Shown here: positions 7,970-16,099 of the stretch, piece after piece
How the letters are laid out: every line of letters starts with the position of its first letter
How positions within the stretch are numbered: the first letter of the stretch is position 1
Source: Amoebophilaceae bacterium
GTDB taxonomy: Bacteria; Bacteroidota; Bacteroidia; Cytophagales; Amoebophilaceae
DNA length: 27,985 bases
NCBI GenBank assembly: GCA_023257955.1
Contig: JALRAY010000005.1
Span: 1-27,985, forward strand
Direction: 5' to 3'
Translations under genes and position numbers: made by a program
Notes under the pieces: generated by a model
Databases searched by the model: none
The model's input: the letters and a program-made list of their open reading frames with translations, nothing else
What the model was told of the DNA's origin: nothing

Positions 7970-8607
7970 TTAAAATGCGTGATTTTCTGCGACGAGCGTA
8001 TACAGTATAGTCGTAAAATGCCCCATCCAGAGATTAAGGCATAGTAGTAACAATTGCTTCCGTAAGTTTAGGTGCCTATATATATGTGCCATTAACACAA
8101 TAATGTAGTTTATAGAAGTGATTGCTATTGTAATCGCACCTGTCCATTGCGCCAAGGTTGTGTAAGTGTCTGTAAGTATCATAGCTACAACAAAAGCACT
8201 AACAACAAAACCAATCTTACCAATAATGGTAGAACGCAATGCAGAGAATATTAAAGAACGTTTGTTGTTTGTAAATCCGTATACTATGATAACCGCAGAT
8301 AACGTAAGTGCTATACTCTCTTTTATGACTATATATAATAGGGGAAAACTGTACTCAGGAAGAACCTTTAGTATTCCAGAGCACAACATACTAAAAAGAT
8401 CTTGTCTACAGTAGTATCTATAATTATCCCTATCCCGTTGTCAGTGCCATACGTACGTGCAATTTTTCCGTCCCCAAAATCCGTTACCAGTGCAACAACG
8501 ATACATAGCACCACAATATTTAGATTGTCACCAATGGCTGCATAGTAAGCCAAACCACCTAGTGGCAGTCTGGATAGCGAGATTCGGTTTGCTAAGTATT
8601 GCACCAT
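7970..8607 (-). pseudogene. CDP-alcohol phosphatidyltransferase (PgsA-like), frameshifted
   Basis: Two overlapping minus-strand frames together make one integral-membrane enzyme of about 210 residues. The first (8607 down to 8368) holds the complete family signature DG-x2-AR-x8-G-x3-D-x3-D (DGKIAR, then GIIIDTTVDK), which binds the CDP-lipid. The second (8389 down to 7970) supplies the remaining membrane helices (for example PLLYIVIKESIALTLSAVIIV). They are out of register by one base at a run of five T on the coding strand (8393-8397 on the plus strand). Restoring a sixth T would read DKIFFSMLCSGILKVLPEY continuously, as expected of the family. So this is a pseudogene, a slippage-expressed gene, or a sequencing error. 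PgsA-type enzymes make phosphatidylglycerophosphate. Confidence 0.8.
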
Positions 8608-8727
8608 AAATCTTAATCATATGTACACAAAGGAAACTACCTAAAATTTAAAATGACCTTTTTTTACTTGTTACTTCATGCGTAATGGCACTATCAACAT
8701 GTGGTACTTGTTATTATTGTCATAGCA

Positions 8728-9957
8728 CTACGCTGCTTTATTGTTGTTGTTAAGGTCTATCTTGTTGGCAACATAATCTTTGTCTATCGTAAGTTGCCTT
8801 GTTGCTTTTTGGGAAGGGAGTTCGAACATAGCATCCATGACAACACTTTCACAGATCGTTCTTAATCCTCTAGCACCTAATTTTAGCTCCATGGCTTGTT
8901 CTACAATCAAGTCAAGTGCTTCTTCTTGTATGGTTAGGTGGATATTATCCATGGCAAATAACTTGGTGTATTGTTTTACTAAAGCATTTTTAGGTTCTAC
9001 CAGAATTTTCTTGAGGACGGATTTATCAATAGGCTGTAAGCTTCCGACGATGGGAAGTCTGCCTATGAATTCTGGAATAAACCCATATGCTTTTAAATCT
9101 GCAGCCGTAACGTATTGCAAGAGATGCGTATCTCTTTGATGTATGCCTTGGGTAGCATGGTTATGAAACCCTATGGCACCTGTGTTCATTCTTTTGTAAA
9201 TAAGTCTTTCAATACCATCAAAGGCTCCTCCGCATATAAATAGGATGTTTTTGGTGTTGATAGGAATCATCTCCTGTTCGGGGTTTTTTCTTCTTCCTTG
9301 CTTGGGAGCATTGACGATGGATCCTTCTAATAATTTTAAAATGGCTTGCTGTACGCCTTCCCCACTTACATCCCTTGTGATAGAAGGGGAGTCGCTTTTC
9401 TTAGTGATTTTATCGATTTCATCTATATATATTATCCCTCGTTCCGCGGCTTTTACATCATTGGAAGCCGCTTGTAATAAGCGTGTGAGAATGCTTTCTA
9501 CATCCTCGCCTACATACCCTGCTTCTGTGAGGGCTGTAGCATCTGCGATGCAAAAAGGGACATTCAGCAATTTCGCTAAGGTCTGCGCCAAGTAGGTTTT
9601 ACCCGTTCCGGTATCGCCTATCAAAAGGATGTTAGATTTTTCTATAATCACCTCATCTGCATCTTCTGCTTGTTGCAAACGTTTATAATGATTATAGACC
9701 GCTACAGAAAGTATCTTTTTGGCCATATCCTGCCCAATGATGTATTGATCTAGATAGGCTTTGATATCTATAGGCAGTGGAATTTTTAGCGCATCTGATG
9801 TAATATTTTCGGCTTGGATGTTGCTTTTGGAAGTTTCTAGCAACTGCATGGCATTTTCAATACAGTTACTGCAGATGTGTGCCGTATTGCCGGATATCAT
9901 CATCTCAACGGTGTCATTGCTTCGTCCACAAAAGGAGCAATGAATAGTAGGATTCAT
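8728..9957 (-). CDS. clpX: ClpX, ATPase subunit of the ClpXP protease
   Basis: AAA+ unfoldase that feeds substrates to ClpP. Length 409 aa is normal. The N-terminal zinc-binding domain has Cys7, Cys10, Cys29 and Cys32. Walker A is GDTGTGKT (114-121), the pore loop GYVG (147-150) and Walker B IIYIDE with Asp179-Glu180. The ClpP-docking IGF loop is present (Ile262-Gly263-Phe264), so docking to the neighbouring ClpP is expected. GARGLR near the C-terminus is the sensor-2 arginine motif. The gene lies 115 bp downstream of clpP on the same strand, in the common tig-clpP-clpX order. ATG start at 9957. Confidence 0.98.
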   Translation of the reverse strand: MNPTIHCSFCGRSNDTVEMMISGNTAHICSNCIENAMQLLETSKSNIQAENITSDALKIPLPIDIKAYLDQYIIGQDMAKKILSVAVYNHYKRLQQAEDADEVIIEKSNILLIGDTGTGKTYLAQTLAKLLNVPFCIADATALTEAGYVGEDVESILTRLLQAASNDVKAAERGIIYIDEIDKITKKSDSPSITRDVSGEGVQQAILKLLEGSIVNAPKQGRRKNPEQEMIPINTKNILFICGGAFDGIERLIYKRMNTGAIGFHNHATQGIHQRDTHLLQYVTAADLKAYGFIPEFIGRLPIVGSLQPIDKSVLKKILVEPKNALVKQYTKLFAMDNIHLTIQEEALDLIVEQAMELKLGARGLRTICESVVMDAMFELPSQKATRQLTIDKDYVANKIDLNNNNKAA

Positions 9958-10072
9958 GTTATAGAATAGTAAAAATGAGTTGTAGGTAGTAGTTGCGCTT
10001 CTGCAAGCTGTGAGCTCGGCAATCCTCAGAGAGGTACTATATTAATAAGATAGGCTAGTATAGCAAGAGCGC

Positions 10073-10759
10073 TTACAGGTTTTGAGGTGCTTGCGGCTTG
10101 TTATCCGCATGTAATACTTCATCAATAATGCCATACTGTTTAGCTTCAGGGGCACGCATCCAAAAGTCTCTATCGGAGTCGGCTTCTATCTTTTTGTAGC
10201 TTTTGCCTGTATGCTTGGCAAGGATTTCGTATAGATCTTTCTTTACGGCTATCATTTGTTTGATAGTAATCTCCATTTCAGAGGCTTGTCCTTTGGCGCC
10301 ACCAAGTGGTTGATGGATCATAATCCGTGAATGTGGCAAGGATGAACGTTTACCAGGCGTTCCGCCGGCTAATAATACAGCTGCCATGGAAGCTGCTAGC
10401 CCCGTACAGATGGTATGCACATCGGAAGAGATGTATTGCATGGTATCATAGATACCTAAGCCGGGATATACGGAACCTCCATGGCTATTAATGTATAACC
10501 GAACATCTTTTTTAGGGTCTGTTGATTCTAAGAAAAGCAGCTGTGCGATAATGATGTTGGCCATGTTATCATCTATATCTGTGCCTATAAATATAATCCT
10601 ATCCATGATGAGCCGAGAAAATACATCTATCTCTCGAAAGTGGGAGGGACGTTCTTCTATGACGGCTCTGGTCATATTTTCTATGTAGTTATCTACGTGC
10701 TGGCTACGGATGTTTCGTTCTTTCGTAGCGTAGCTTTTAAATTCTTTTATAGGTATCAT
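10073..10759 (-). CDS. clpP: ATP-dependent Clp protease proteolytic subunit
   Basis: Serine protease that forms the double-heptamer chamber of ClpXP. The catalytic triad is intact: Ser124 in GLAASMAAV, His149 in IMIHQPLGG and Asp198 in SDRDFWM, with the same spacing as E. coli Ser97-His122-Asp171. The NSHGGSV oxyanion loop is at 91-97. At 228 aa it is slightly longer at the N-terminus than E. coli ClpP, which could be a propeptide or normal for this phylum. Located 68 bp downstream of tig and 115 bp upstream of clpX. Confidence 0.98.
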   Translation of the reverse strand: MIPIKEFKSYATKERNIRSQHVDNYIENMTRAVIEERPSHFREIDVFSRLIMDRIIFIGTDIDDNMANIIIAQLLFLESTDPKKDVRLYINSHGGSVYPGLGIYDTMQYISSDVHTICTGLAASMAAVLLAGGTPGKRSSLPHSRIMIHQPLGGAKGQASEMEITIKQMIAVKKDLYEILAKHTGKSYKKIEADSDRDFWMRAPEAKQYGIIDEVLHADNKPQAPQNL

Positions 10760-10827
10760 AAGGGTATGTGTTGATTATCATGTTATGAAAAGGTTATCAT
10801 GCGGGTAGTATGAACGCTGGCTGTTAA

Positions 10828-12192
10828 TTACTCTTTGCTATTCCTCTCCAGTATATATGCATCCAATTCTTCTACTGTTATAGGTTTCGTATGGATGGTA
10901 GCTTGTTTTTTTATCATTTCAGTTGCGAAATCCTCACACATAAAGTTGTAGAGGTGTACATATAAAGGATCTGGTCGTTCAGATTGTATACTATCTTCTA
11001 TTTCTTTTGCAAGTGGTGCTATATCTTTTTCTTCGTCAAACGTTGCTTTTTGGTGATGATGCGCTGCGTAAAGTGTAAGAAGCGCATGGGCTATATCTGT
11101 TGGTGTTGGGACGGTATTATGGGCGTGACAAATTGCTTGTTGTAATAAATGCCAGCGCAGGTAGCTTACTGTCTTATCATAGTCCTTAGCTTCGTCATTT
11201 CTTATTTGAGCTTCGTGTTCTAGTTTTTGCTGGATGAAGTTATATGGCAAATCAAAAGTTACATGCTGCATGGCCTGCTTTTTTATATCTTCTCGTAATA
11301 TACTATCTGCCTGATGCTGTGTTTCTTTGAGATAACTATTTCTGATCAATGTTTTTAGCGTTTCTAGCGTGGGGCTTTCTTCGTTAGGAAATGCTTCTTT
11401 GTCTTCTTCCAGTATATCATCTATATCTGCAAGGGTGATGTGCAGTATTTGCTGCACTTTTAGGTCATATGGTCCTTTAGAACCATAGAAGTACTCCATT
11501 GCCTCATCGTAGTAATAGTTATTAGTCGGCACTTGCAGCTGCTTGCCTGTACCAAAATCTAGGGTGAAGGTATCGCCAGGTTTAAAGCCAACAAAGCTAA
11601 GCTCTTCATCACCAAGTTGCATGCCTGTTACAGGTAGATGCATTTCTTTGGGTGCGCCTTTGGCGTTATTAACCGACACTTTGAGCATATCTTCTTTTTC
11701 GGCTACAGGCACCTCTTCTTGTGTGCCGTAATGTAGCTGCAGTCGATGTATGAATCCAGCCATGTGCTCCTCTGTTATTTCTTTGATCTGGTAGTGATCG
11801 ACCTGGATTTGGTCTAGCGGTGCTAAATCTATCACTGGTTTTATGCCATATATAAACGTGAATGTAAGTACTCCAGGATGATCTACATCCATAATTGCTG
11901 CATCCTCAAAAGTACTCTCTACCATAATAGGTTTGTCTATGAGATCTTTATTTCCTAGCTGATCATAAAGTTTTTGATAGGCTAGTTTGACGGATACTTC
12001 AAAAAGTAGCTTATCACCATATCTTTTCTTCACAAGACTAATAGGTATTTGCCCTGGCCTAAAGCCTTTCATGTGCATTGTAGCACGTTCCCTTTGTAGC
12101 CTTTGAGTTACTTGAGGTAGATAATCGGCTTCTTGTAGTTCTATAGTAGTGACTTCGTCTAAAGGAGAGGAAGGTGTTGAAGTAATGTCCAT
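10828..12192 (-). CDS. tig: Trigger factor (ribosome-associated chaperone)
   Basis: Trigger factor binds the ribosome exit tunnel and shields nascent chains. Length is 454 aa. The N-terminal domain (about 1-115) carries the ribosome-docking signature GFRPGQIP at residues 43-50, followed by LVKKRYGDKLLFEV. The middle region (about 150-245) is in the position of the FKBP-type prolyl isomerase domain but is strongly diverged, as often seen in Bacteroidota, so isomerase activity is doubtful. The long helical C-terminal region forms the chaperone arms. The start at 12192 gives the usual MDI opening. It heads the tig-clpP-clpX cluster, 158 bp after tRNA-Leu on the same strand. Confidence 0.93.
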   Translation of the reverse strand: MDITSTPSSPLDEVTTIELQEADYLPQVTQRLQRERATMHMKGFRPGQIPISLVKKRYGDKLLFEVSVKLAYQKLYDQLGNKDLIDKPIMVESTFEDAAIMDVDHPGVLTFTFIYGIKPVIDLAPLDQIQVDHYQIKEITEEHMAGFIHRLQLHYGTQEEVPVAEKEDMLKVSVNNAKGAPKEMHLPVTGMQLGDEELSFVGFKPGDTFTLDFGTGKQLQVPTNNYYYDEAMEYFYGSKGPYDLKVQQILHITLADIDDILEEDKEAFPNEESPTLETLKTLIRNSYLKETQHQADSILREDIKKQAMQHVTFDLPYNFIQQKLEHEAQIRNDEAKDYDKTVSYLRWHLLQQAICHAHNTVPTPTDIAHALLTLYAAHHHQKATFDEEKDIAPLAKEIEDSIQSERPDPLYVHLYNFMCEDFATEMIKKQATIHTKPITVEELDAYILERNSKE

Positions 12193-12350
12193 ATCTGTTA
12201 TAAATTCGGATGATACGTGTTATATAATCAGGGAATAATTTTGAGATTCTTAGTAATGGTAGTAATATTGGCAGCGTTTAAAAAGAGGAGAGTTGTATGA
12301 ACACATACAACATGCATATACTGCTTCAATCGCCTTTACTTAATATATGT

Positions 12351-12431
12351 GCGGATGGAGGGACTCGAACCCCCATGCCTCGCGGCGCTAGATCCTAAGT
12401 CTAGTGCGTCTACCAATTCCGCCACACCCGC
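12351..12431 (-). tRNA. tRNA-Leu (anticodon UAG)
   Basis: Read on the minus strand the gene starts GCGGGTGTGGCGGAATTGG and ends GTCCCTCCATCCGC. The acceptor stem GCGGGTG pairs with CATCCGC (one G-T pair), the D-arm has the GG of a normal D-loop, and the anticodon stem CTAGA/TCTAG encloses the loop CTTAGGA, giving anticodon TAG. A class II variable arm follows and the T-loop is GGTTCGAGTCC. Together these define leucine tRNA reading CUA and related codons. The 3' CCA is not encoded in the DNA. Confidence 0.97.
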
Positions 12432-12438
12432 TTTAGAA

Positions 12439-12446
12439 CAAAGCTA
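12439..12446 (-). promoter_or_regulatory. Putative Bacteroidota -7 box upstream of tRNA-Leu
   Basis: On the minus strand TAGCTTTG matches the Bacteroidota sigma-A -7 consensus TAnnTTTG exactly and ends 8 nt before the mature tRNA 5' end. No clear -33 TTG is seen at the usual spacing. Confidence 0.4.
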
Positions 12447-12477
12447 CTAAAAATAACGGATTTTTATTGAGAATTTT

Positions 12478-13776
12478 ATGAATACAATACGTCTAGCTCA
12501 AGCTGTATCTTTATGGGCTAGCAGTATCTCAACTGCAGCTCAATATCCCCCTAACACATCTAGCAACTCCTCTTTTATCCTACAGAGTTATTACACACTA
12601 TATAGCTTAGGATCTAAAGCGTCTGATCCCCATGATGTGGATTATGTGCACTTACTTAAGAAGGCGTTTCGATTGGTTATACAAGTCTCTCAGCCACAGG
12701 CGGCGGGCACCACACTTTCAACTTGTTTCTTACAAGCACTAACGCTTGTTTTAATAGTAGCAGAAAAATTGGAACTAGGGCCCAAAGCTATTATATGTGC
12801 CTTGCTATATAGCTTGGCAAAAGAGAGGAAAGCTTGCGTGGGTACTATTGAACAAGCATTTGATGATGATATAGCCTATATTTTACAAGGTCTCTTAGGG
12901 TTCTCTGAACAACCTTTCGCATGCGATAGCAAGCCCTCCAAAAGGCTAGCAGTCATTTATACCCATTTTTCTCATAATCACCTACTCATTCTATTATTCC
13001 GCTTGGCAGAACATATACAAAAGCTATATATACTAGAAGTATGGCAACCGGAACAACAGAAGCAAGTAGTTCAAGAAATAGAGCGCATGTATGCTCCGCT
13101 CGCTAAGACCTTAGGATTGCATAAACTTTATTTAGAATTGACCGATAGCTCTTTTAAAGCCCAGCATCCAACAACCTATCATCAGCTGGTCGCGCAGGTA
13201 CAAAACAATTTGCAGAGCCCCAAGGGATTTTTAGAACATTTTGCCAAGCAAATACATGCGATGCTACAAGTCAACAGCATTGCTTGCAGCATTAAAGGAA
13301 GAACTAAATCAATTGCCTCTATCTATAACAAGATACAAGACAGAGGGATCCTTTTTTCCGCTATTAATGATTTTTATGCCATATGCATTGTCTTTGAGAG
13401 TACCTTAGAAGATGAGTGTACTGACTGTTGGTACCTTTACAATCTGATAGCTAGCCGCTATTGCGTGAATAGAAAATATTTAAGGGATTGGATCAGTAAA
13501 GCTAAAGATAGCAACTATGAAGCCTTACATCTTACCATCCAAAGCGATGCAGGTCTTTGGGTAGAAGTGCAAATTCGTACCACTAGAATGAATGAGATTG
13601 CGGAATATGGCGATGCTGCGCATTGGAAGTATAAAAACCAGCATAAAGGAGGGGACACTGCATGGCGTCATATAAGCTGGTTAACGCAAGCCAGAGATTA
13701 TTTGCAAAACAATGTAGCTAACAGCCTCCCTCATAATATATCAGTAATAGCATTGGATATGTATGATGATCGATAA
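12478..13776 (+). CDS. RelA/SpoT-family protein with degenerate hydrolase domain
   Basis: RelA/SpoT enzymes make and degrade (p)ppGpp. This 432-residue protein keeps the N-terminal half of the family and stops soon after the synthetase domain, so the TGS, helical and ACT regulatory domains are absent. In the HD region (about 85-185) the metal-binding His-Asp pair is replaced (ALLYSLAKER where ALLHDTVEDT is usual) and the second motif is RLAEHIQKL, so hydrolase activity should be lost. In the synthetase region Gly274-Arg275 and Lys277 (IKGRTKS), Asp298 (INDFYA), Tyr347 and Leu350-His351 (NYEALH), Glu363 (EVQIRT) and AAHWKYK remain. The YSI tyrosine and the conserved Asn before Tyr347 are changed. 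Weak synthetase, nucleotide sensor or non-catalytic protein are all possible. tadA follows after 34 bp. Confidence 0.85.
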   Translation: MNTIRLAQAVSLWASSISTAAQYPPNTSSNSSFILQSYYTLYSLGSKASDPHDVDYVHLLKKAFRLVIQVSQPQAAGTTLSTCFLQALTLVLIVAEKLELGPKAIICALLYSLAKERKACVGTIEQAFDDDIAYILQGLLGFSEQPFACDSKPSKRLAVIYTHFSHNHLLILLFRLAEHIQKLYILEVWQPEQQKQVVQEIERMYAPLAKTLGLHKLYLELTDSSFKAQHPTTYHQLVAQVQNNLQSPKGFLEHFAKQIHAMLQVNSIACSIKGRTKSIASIYNKIQDRGILFSAINDFYAICIVFESTLEDECTDCWYLYNLIASRYCVNRKYLRDWISKAKDSNYEALHLTIQSDAGLWVEVQIRTTRMNEIAEYGDAAHWKYKNQHKGGDTAWRHISWLTQARDYLQNNVANSLPHNISVIALDMYDDR

Positions 13777-13810
13777 TTACGTAAAGCCTCCTCTTACTAC
13801 AACCTAATCA

Positions 13811-14269
13811 ATGAGTCTTTTAAAACAACATATGGATGACACATATTTTATGCGTATGGCATTTGAGGAAGCGCAAAAAGCTTACGCAGTCAAGGAAGTG
13901 CCTGTAGGCGCAGTTGTAGTCAGTAACGGAAAAATTATTGCCAGAGCACATAATCAAGTAGAACGGTTAAAAGATGCAACAGCGCATGCGGAGATGTTAG
14001 CACTTTCCGCCGCATTCAATCACCTGGGTGGAAAATATCTACCAGGTTGTACATTGTACGTAACCTTAGAGCCGTGTTTGATGTGTGCGAGTGCCACTTT
14101 TTGGGCTAAGCTCTCTCGCCTAGTGTTTGCGGCCAGTGACAGCAAGCTAGGTTATACCACCTACCCTTTCCATCCCTTACATCCACAAACTAAAACGGAT
14201 GCAGGCATCCTACAACTAGAAAGCGAACAGCTGCTAAAAACGTTTTTTAAAAACCTTAGAAAGGTATGA
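13811..14269 (+). CDS. tadA: tRNA-specific adenosine deaminase TadA
   Basis: TadA converts A34 to inosine in tRNA-Arg(ACG), allowing one tRNA to read CGU, CGC and CGA. The 152-aa product carries the cytidine-deaminase-fold zinc site: His59-Ala-Glu61 (HAEMLAL) and Pro88-Cys89-x2-Cys92 (EPCLMC). The tail SRLVFAASDSKLGYT followed by LLKTFFKNLRK matches the Bacteroidota form. The start at 13811 gives MSLLKQHMDD; a second ATG seven codons later is possible. It probably shares a transcript with the upstream RelA/SpoT gene. A related nucleoside deaminase is the alternative, but single-copy context and motif spacing favour TadA. Confidence 0.88.
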   Translation: MSLLKQHMDDTYFMRMAFEEAQKAYAVKEVPVGAVVVSNGKIIARAHNQVERLKDATAHAEMLALSAAFNHLGGKYLPGCTLYVTLEPCLMCASATFWAKLSRLVFAASDSKLGYTTYPFHPLHPQTKTDAGILQLESEQLLKTFFKNLRKV

Positions 14270-14434
14270 AGGTATCGGAAAGTGATCACATCATTGCACA
14301 TTTTTACTAGAAATTGTTAGGTTGTGCAAGGTATTTCGGAAAGCAATACCTAAATTGCCGACTCTCTAAAGCACCCTTACATTATAAGGGTACTCAAATA
14401 GTCACAAAAAAGAAAACTTTACTCAGGATTGTAC

Positions 14435-14442
14435 TACTTTTG
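14435..14442 (+). promoter_or_regulatory. Putative -7 box upstream of mgtE
   Basis: TACTTTTG fits TAnnTTTG exactly, 49 nt before the mgtE ATG. The nearest TTG is only 3 nt upstream of it, so a proper -33 element is not evident. A small 7-bp hairpin (14373-14391) lies upstream, in the tail of the tadA transcript. Confidence 0.35.
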
Positions 14443-14491
14443 GTATAACATGTAAAATTTTTATCGTAGCACATACATAAAAGAGGTTATT

Positions 14492-15877
14492 ATGAAGGAT
14501 GCCGAAAAATTACATCAATATCAAACCTATTGGGATAACCTTTTGCAAACGCAAGGGGAAGACTTGCAGGATACACTAATATCCACAACTAGCGAAAAAG
14601 CCGCCGCTTTTCTAATGAGTATTCCTATAGAAGAGGTCATTGACTTACTAGTTCAAATTCCGGCACCTCAAAAAGGGCAAATTTTTACAGCCTTACCTCA
14701 ACACTATCAATACATGCTCTCCGAAAAGCTAGACAAAAAGACATTCGCGAGCATATTCAACCATATGTCTGTTCCTGCAAGGAACTACTACTATCAATGT
14801 TTATCATATGATGAACAACTAAAACTTTTACCATATCTCCACAAAACAGTACGCGAAACCATCCTTACACTAAGTATTTATCCCCCCACAACAGCAGGCA
14901 ACCTAATGGGTACAGACTTTGCTACCGTTTTTGAGGATATGACCGTTGCTCAAGCCATCCAAAAGCTGAAAGAAGACGCACCTTCTAGCACAATGGTTTA
15001 TTACCTCTACGTAGTAGATGCCGAAATGCACATGAAAGGCGTCGTTTCATTACAAGATTTGATTCTAGCAGATGATGATGAGGGCTTAGAAAAATATATT
15101 AATACAAAATTTATTTCCGCCACTATAGAGGAAGATCAGGAAACATTAGCAGAATGTATTGAAGAAAATGAACTCATAGCTTTGCCCATTCTGAATAAGG
15201 ATAACCAACTTGTAGGCATTGTCAATTATGAGCGTGCTATAGATATCATCCGGATTGAACAAAAAGAAGATATGGAGCAATTTGCAGGTATTGTAGCAAA
15301 CCTAAGCGAAGATGTGATGAAGTATCTAACCATATCTAGCTGGCAACATTTTAGAAAACGATGGGCTTGGATTTTGGGCCTTTTTGCAGCAGGCATCATA
15401 TCTACCTTAGTGATTCAAGAGTACGAAAATATACTTGAGCGTATAACCATACTAGCATGTTATTTACCCATGATAACAGCCACAGGAGGAAATATTGGAA
15501 GCCAAACAGCTTCCGTGATTATTAGAGCCTTATCTTTTGAACAAATTAGCCTCAAAAATTGGATCAGAATCGTGATTAACGAAACTAAAATAGCGTTCCT
15601 ATTAGCTATTATGTTATGTATCATTGCGTTTGTAGAAGTAGTACTCATTACAAATAATCACGTACTACCGTGTAGTATTACGCGCATAGCCACTGCTATT
15701 ACCCTATCCTTAGGCCTACAAATCGTTGTTGCTGCTATTATAGGCGCCTCTTTGCCGTTAATTGCCAAACACTTCAATGGAGATCCTGCCGTCATTGCCA
15801 GTCCCGCTATTACCTCATTAGTAGATATCACAGGGATGATTATATACTTTTTTATAGCTATTACCATGTTAGGCTAG
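14492..15877 (+). CDS. mgtE: Magnesium transporter MgtE
   Basis: MgtE is a homodimeric Mg2+ channel gated by its cytosolic domains. The 461-residue product has the full layout: MgtE_N superhelix (about 30-135), CBS1 (about 145-195), CBS2 (about 205-255), a connecting plug helix, then the five-helix pore from residue 290. Pore signatures are TATGGNIGSQTASVIIRAL and NGDPAVIASPAITSLVDITG. Asp445 in VDITG matches the pore aspartate that binds Mg2+ in the Thermus structure. It stands as a single gene, 222 bp after tadA. Confidence 0.96.
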   Translation: MKDAEKLHQYQTYWDNLLQTQGEDLQDTLISTTSEKAAAFLMSIPIEEVIDLLVQIPAPQKGQIFTALPQHYQYMLSEKLDKKTFASIFNHMSVPARNYYYQCLSYDEQLKLLPYLHKTVRETILTLSIYPPTTAGNLMGTDFATVFEDMTVAQAIQKLKEDAPSSTMVYYLYVVDAEMHMKGVVSLQDLILADDDEGLEKYINTKFISATIEEDQETLAECIEENELIALPILNKDNQLVGIVNYERAIDIIRIEQKEDMEQFAGIVANLSEDVMKYLTISSWQHFRKRWAWILGLFAAGIISTLVIQEYENILERITILACYLPMITATGGNIGSQTASVIIRALSFEQISLKNWIRIVINETKIAFLLAIMLCIIAFVEVVLITNNHVLPCSITRIATAITLSLGLQIVVAAIIGASLPLIAKHFNGDPAVIASPAITSLVDITGMIIYFFIAITMLG

Positions 15878-15948
15878 CAAAGGTAATTACACATTCCAAC
15901 ACAACATGAACATCACAAACTACCATCCGCAAACGAAGCACCATTAGG

Positions 15949-16084
15949 TTCAGAAAGAAGCTAAAAAAGGCTTAGCACAAATAAAGAAAAAGACAAGCAC
16001 CTCAAAAGCGTGCTATAGCTATGGGTAGCCTTTCATGAGAAAGAAGTAGCAGTGGTGCATGAAATAACATATTTAGATACATAA
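15949..16084 (+). pseudogene. Remnant of AAA-ATPase-like/PD-(D/E)XK gene (C-terminal end)
   Basis: From 15951 the frame reads QKEAKKGLAQIKKK, matching the intact paralogue at 19684-21576. After a deletion the match continues in another frame from 15992 as DKHLKSVL, a TAG stop, then WVAFHEKEVAVVHEI and a TAA. The frame change and internal stop make it plainly dead. It is the second decayed 3' end of this family in the window, here on the plus strand directly before the disrupted lipoprotein gene. The rest of 15878-16099 shows no gene. Confidence 0.75.
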
Positions 16085-16099
16085 CGAATTTAGAATTTT

